64,000 nucleotides of DNA from Variovorax flavidus (GTDB lineage: Bacteria > Pseudomonadota > Gammaproteobacteria > Burkholderiales > Burkholderiaceae_C). Positions 60,736 through 64,000 of the stretch are shown here, one piece after another. Position 1 is the stretch's first letter. Every line of letters begins with the position of its first letter. A program made the translations under genes and the position numbers. The stretch lies in the NCBI RefSeq assembly GCF_030317145.1, contig NZ_JASZYE010000001.1:1860001-1924000 (forward strand). The letters run 5' to 3'. The notes under the pieces were generated by a model, which was not told the DNA's origin, ran no database searches, and saw only the letters and a list, made by a program, of their open reading frames with translations.

Positions 60736-61158
60736 TCAGACGCGCGCTGCGCCGGCGTCGATCTCGCGCCAGGCCGAAGCGATGTTGTCGAGAAGGCCAT
60801 CGGCTTCGTCGAGCGCCTGCGCGTCATTGCGCAGGTTGGCGTACAGAAGTCGCTGGATGATGTAGTCGTAGAGCGCGGTCAGGTTGCCCACGAGTTCCTC
60901 GCCGGCAGGGCCGGCCGCCTTGGCATCGAGGCCGGCCTTGAGGCCGTTGTCGACGATGTTCACTGCCCTCGAAATGGCGTTGCCCTTGCCTTCGATGTCG
61001 CGCTGCGCCATGTGATGGCGGGCCATCCCGATGGCCATGTGCGCGCCGTCGAACAGCATGCAGACGAGCTGGTGCGGCGTGGCGCTCATCACGCCCGACT
61101 CCACGCCGACGCGTGCGTAGGCACCGGCACCGGTCCTGAAGGTGTGGGGGGTGTACAT
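60736..61158 (-). CDS. fliS: Flagellin chaperone FliS
   Basis: Helical-bundle chaperone of 140 residues that binds the flagellin C-terminus before export. ARVGVESGVMSATPHQLVCMLFDGA and LYDYIIQRLLYANLRND are conserved family segments. It lies 22 bases after fliD. Confidence 0.94.
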   Translation of the reverse strand: MYTPHTFRTGAGAYARVGVESGVMSATPHQLVCMLFDGAHMAIGMARHHMAQRDIEGKGNAISRAVNIVDNGLKAGLDAKAAGPAGEELVGNLTALYDYIIQRLLYANLRNDAQALDEADGLLDNIASAWREIDAGAARV

Positions 61159-61180
61159 CGTGGGCTCCGCGTGCTGGGCT

Positions 61181-62629
61181 TTACTTGGTGCTGGCGTTCA
61201 TTGCCTCGAACTGCTGCGTGAGGTAGCTCATCGTGCTGTTCATGCTGCTGATCAGCACGTCGAGCTGGTTGAACTGCTTGCGGTAGCGGTCCACCGTGGC
61301 GTCGACGCGCGCCTGCATGGCGTCGTACTGCTCGTCGAGTTCCTTGATCGTCGTGGTGATGCCGTCGGTGGCTGCCTTCAGAGTGCCGCCGCTCTTGGTC
61401 AGGTCGGTTACCAGCGCATCGAGTTGCTTGCCGTAGCCTGCAGTGCTTCCGGTGGCGCTGGCGAAGAGCTTCGACACGCCTTCCAGGTTGGTGCTGAGCG
61501 CCTTGTCGAGCTTGGTCGAGTCCACCGACAGGGTTCCATCCTTCTGGAACCCGACGCCGATCTCGGTGAGCACCTTCATGTCGTCGGGGCCACCTGCCTG
61601 CGGCGTCGTGAGCGCCTGGCGGATGCGGGTCTGGAGGTTGCGCAGGGTCGTGTCGCCCATCAGCGCGGCACCCGTCTGGGTGTCGGCGTCGTACGCGGTC
61701 AGGCTGGACGCGGTGCTCTGGAGGCTGTTGTAGGCCTTGACGAAATCGTTGATCGCGGTCGACACCGAGGTGGTGTTGGCCTTCATCGACAGGCCGGTGT
61801 TCCCGGTGCCCACCAGCGTCAGCGTCGTGCCCTGGATGGCTTCCTTCACCGTGTTGCTGCCGCTGGTGATCGCAATGCCGTTGACGTTGAGCTTGGCGTT
61901 CTGCGCCGCGGCGGTCTGCTGCAGGTTCTGCGTGCCTGCCGGGTCATTGCCGAGCAGGTTCTGCAGCGCCGCATCGCCGTCGACCGTGATGCGCATGCTG
62001 GATGCCTCGCCGGTCTGCGTGGACACAAGCACCAGCCGGTTCGGTGCGCCGCTGCCGTCGTTGACGATGCTGGCCGTGACCCCGGCGTCCGCTGCGTTGA
62101 TCGCATCGCGGATGCCGGCCAGCGTGTTGTTGGTGCCGTCGATGGTGATCGGCTTGGCCGTGCGCGTCGTGTCCTGGGTGAATCCGGCGCCGCTGTACTG
62201 GCCGGTCGTCGTGTTGAGCGTGCCGCCGGTGATGGTGCCGAAGTCGATCGTGATCGTGCCGCTGCCGATCGCGGTCGTGGTGCTCACCTGCCCCGCCGTG
62301 ATCGCCGACTGCGCCTGCGCCAGTTGGGAGACGTTGATGGTGTAGTTGCCGGCCGAACTCGGATCGGTGGACGAGGCGGACAGGATGCCGCTCACGGTCG
62401 GCGTGCCCGTGACGGTCTTGAAGAGCGCCGGGTCCGAGAGCTTCTGGGCGGCGGACTGCAGCACACCGAGCGCGCTTTGCAGCGTGCCGTAGGCCGACAG
62501 CTTGCTGGTGTAGCTCTTCGCCTTGGCCTCCAGGGCCACCAGGGGCTGGCTCTCGGCGGTCTGCAGCTGCGTGAGCAGCGAACTCAGATCGAGGTTGGAG
62601 CCGACGCCCAGGCTGCTGATCGTTGCCAT
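61181..62629 (-). CDS. fliD: Flagellar filament cap protein FliD
   Basis: Cap that folds and inserts flagellin at the filament tip. It has 482 residues. The N-terminal helix region opens ISSLGVGSNLDLSSLLTQLQTAE, and the C-terminal coiled coil includes ELDEQYDAMQARVDATVDRYRKQFNQLD; the middle is rich in Thr, Ser and Gly like other variable, surface-exposed flagellar parts. AGGAAA lies upstream of the ATG. It follows flaG by 43 bases. Confidence 0.95.
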   Translation of the reverse strand: MATISSLGVGSNLDLSSLLTQLQTAESQPLVALEAKAKSYTSKLSAYGTLQSALGVLQSAAQKLSDPALFKTVTGTPTVSGILSASSTDPSSAGNYTINVSQLAQAQSAITAGQVSTTTAIGSGTITIDFGTITGGTLNTTTGQYSGAGFTQDTTRTAKPITIDGTNNTLAGIRDAINAADAGVTASIVNDGSGAPNRLVLVSTQTGEASSMRITVDGDAALQNLLGNDPAGTQNLQQTAAAQNAKLNVNGIAITSGSNTVKEAIQGTTLTLVGTGNTGLSMKANTTSVSTAINDFVKAYNSLQSTASSLTAYDADTQTGAALMGDTTLRNLQTRIRQALTTPQAGGPDDMKVLTEIGVGFQKDGTLSVDSTKLDKALSTNLEGVSKLFASATGSTAGYGKQLDALVTDLTKSGGTLKAATDGITTTIKELDEQYDAMQARVDATVDRYRKQFNQLDVLISSMNSTMSYLTQQFEAMNASTK

Positions 62630-62672
62630 CTTGTTGTTTCCTAAATTGCGTTCTAAGAGTGGGCTCGGTGAT

Positions 62673-63020
62673 TCAGGCCTGCTGGCTCACCAGGATCCCG
62701 GGCGCCTTGCCCATGACTTTCGCGATGCGAATCACTTCCTCGCTCGGAATCTGGCGGATCACCTCGCCGTTCGTCAGGTCGACGACCTTCACGATGACCT
62801 TGTCGGTCTCCTTGTCGATCTCGAACTGCAGGCTGATCGAGCGGCTGGCCAGCGAGTCGTTGACCTCCTTCACCGCGTTCTCGACCTGCGTCGGGGTCGC
62901 TTCCTCGACCGGCTCCGACACCGCATCCGCGGCAGCCGACGCCGGGCCCGCGGCGCGGCCGACGAGCAGCTGCGTCCATGGGCTTTCCTTCGCGGGAATG
63001 GCTGGGACCGGGTTCGACAT
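62673..63020 (-). CDS. flaG: FlaG family flagellar protein
   Basis: Protein of 115 residues. The conserved C-terminal half reads LQFEIDKETDKVIVKVVDLTNGEVIRQIPSEE. In Campylobacter and Pseudomonas, FlaG influences filament length; its exact role is unclear. The ATG at 63020 has AAGGTGG upstream and is preferred over ATG 63068, which has no ribosome site. It lies between fliC and fliD, the usual position. Confidence 0.92.
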   Translation of the reverse strand: MSNPVPAIPAKESPWTQLLVGRAAGPASAAADAVSEPVEEATPTQVENAVKEVNDSLASRSISLQFEIDKETDKVIVKVVDLTNGEVIRQIPSEEVIRIAKVMGKAPGILVSQQA

Positions 63021-63092
63021 GATTTCCACCTTGGTTGCGGGATTCGCTGTGCTCTGGAGCCTCGCCATGGGACATGGCTGCAGGGCACAGCG

Positions 63093-63144
63093 CAGGCCGG
63101 GGGGCCTGGCGCCGCCAGGGCCTTCCCTTGCGGGAGGGACCTGG
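63093..63144. terminator. Two tandem hairpins after fliC
   Basis: CAGGCC/GGCCTG around GGGG (63093-63108), and a stronger stem of CCAGG plus seven pairs around a TTGC loop (63115-63144). Neither is followed by a T-run in the fliC direction. They may slow decay of fliC mRNA or partly end it before flaG. Confidence 0.5.
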
Positions 63145-63170
63145 CATTCCTTTCGTTATCTGCTAGTTGA

Positions 63171-64000
63171 TCAACGCAGGAGGGACAGCACGCCTTGCGT
63201 GGTCTGGTTGGCCTGCGACAGCACCGAGGTACCGGCTTGCTGCAGGATCTGGGCGCGCGTCATGTTCGACACTTCCACCGCGTAGTCCGCGTCTTCGATG
63301 CGCGAGCGCGACGACGACAGGTTGGTGATGGTGGTGCCGAGGTTGGCGATCACCGAGTCGAAACGGTTCTGCACCGCACCGAGGCTGCCGCGCAGGACGT
63401 CGACCTTGGAGAGGGCGGCATCGATGGCTGCAAGCGGGTCAACGGTCTTGTCACCCTTGCTGGTGGTTTCCGTCGTGAGCTTGCCGGCGCTGTTGACATA
63501 AGCCGTTGCGCCGATCGTGGCGTCGTACTTCGTGCCAGCGGTTGCTGCCGTGTCGTTGCTCTTGACGGTCGCTTCACCGGTGTCAGGGTCCACGGTGTAG
63601 GTCGTGTCGTAGGAAGCGATCGTCGTGAAAGCGCCGTCGCCGTCAACGTAGGTCGCGCTTGCGGACTTGCCGCCGGTGGCGAAGGCGATGCTCGCTTGCA
63701 TCAGGCCCGACTTCAGCGTGATCGTCGAAGCGCCGGCGGTGGTGTCGGCCTTGTTGACGAAGTCGTTCAGCAGCGCGTCCTTGGCAACGGTGTTCTTGAA
63801 GGAAAGCGTGCCGCTGGTGCCGGCGACACCTGCACCCGTGTATTCCTTGCCGTCCACCTTCAGCTTGGGCGAGCCGGCGGCCGGCTTCGATGCGACGAAT
63901 GCCAGCACGTCGTCAATCGTCGCCTGCGTAGCGGAACCGGAATCGTTGGTGCTCAGTTCGCCGGTCGTCGCCATGTAGGCGGCCTGACCACCGATCGACA
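63171..64000 (-). CDS. fliC: Flagellin (N-terminal part outside window)
   Basis: Filament subunit. The reading frame runs to the right window edge without a start, so the N-terminal conserved helices are missing and about 276 residues are seen. The central part is rich in Thr, Ala, Gly and Asp, as usual for the variable surface domain. The last 90 residues carry the conserved D0/D1 pattern VQNRFDSVIANLGTTITNLSSSRSRIEDADYA and end SVLSQANQTTQGVLSLLR. An internal ATG at 63974 is not the real start. It is followed by flaG and fliD, consistent with FliA-controlled late genes. Confidence 0.95.
   Translation of the reverse strand, partial: SIGGQAAYMATTGELSTNDSGSATQATIDDVLAFVASKPAAGSPKLKVDGKEYTGAGVAGTSGTLSFKNTVAKDALLNDFVNKADTTAGASTITLKSGLMQASIAFATGGKSASATYVDGDGAFTTIASYDTTYTVDPDTGEATVKSNDTAATAGTKYDATIGATAYVNSAGKLTTETTSKGDKTVDPLAAIDAALSKVDVLRGSLGAVQNRFDSVIANLGTTITNLSSSRSRIEDADYAVEVSNMTRAQILQQAGTSVLSQANQTTQGVLSLLR

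Overview
The window is high-GC DNA with dense, compact operons, short or overlapping junctions and few gaps. The gene content points to a flagellated betaproteobacterium of the Comamonadaceae, most like Variovorax or a close relative. This rests on a folC-SPOR-cvpA-purF-metZ-gltX block, a DUF4148 exported protein, TcuAB with Bug-type receptors, FlhDC as flagellar master regulator and a flhF-flhG-fliA tail. The genus is inferred from gene content and was not tested by alignment.

Region 1 (1-6.7 kb, all minus strand) is accessory: the start of an MHS-family dicarboxylate/alpha-ketoglutarate transporter, a DUF4148 protein, an MscS-type channel, an HExxH lipoprotein peptidase, a flavodoxin-like protein and a secreted lipase. 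Region 2 (6.8-14.1 kb, minus) is a housekeeping unit running folC, SPOR protein, cvpA, purF, metZ, gltX, then tRNA-Ala, tRNA-Glu and tRNA-Asp, closed by a strong hairpin. Region 3 (14.1-29.5 kb, both strands) holds a Spx-like reductase, ppnP, argG, a DUF1399 protein, murB, yajQ with a retropepsin-like protease, an aldo/keto reductase-ybaK-plsY-ridA operon, an alpha/beta hydrolase, prfB with its programmed +1 frameshift, a HAD hydrolase, pepN, fbp and tRNA-Thr(CGT).

Region 4 (29.6-40.5 kb) is catabolic: an SGNH hydrolase; a LysR-tcuA-tcuB-tctC tricarballylate locus; then an aspartase-LysR pair facing a Bug receptor and an M20 amidohydrolase across an intergenic region with ordered repeats.

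Region 5 (40.5-64 kb, all minus) is a flagellar and chemotaxis island. In the direction of transcription it runs fliC (cut by the window edge), flaG, fliD, fliS, fliT, fliK, a FlhB C-domain paralogue, a 573-bp AT-rich gap, flhD, flhC, motA, motB, cheA, an HDOD protein, cheR, cheD, cheB, cheY, cheZ, flhB, flhA, flhF, flhG and fliA. FlhDC would switch on the machine, FlhA/FlhB form the export gate, FlhF/FlhG set flagellar place and number, FliA reads the late genes, and CheA/Y/Z/R/B/D control the MotAB-driven motor.

The most unusual points are in this island. FlhF carries an uninterrupted extra region of about 410 residues after its GTPase domain. Its partner FlhG keeps the FlhF-activating DQAxxLR helix but has no lysine in its P-loop. 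The place after cheA where cheW would be expected holds instead an HDOD protein with a degenerate EAL-like half. No CRISPR array, insertion sequence, prophage or rRNA was seen.
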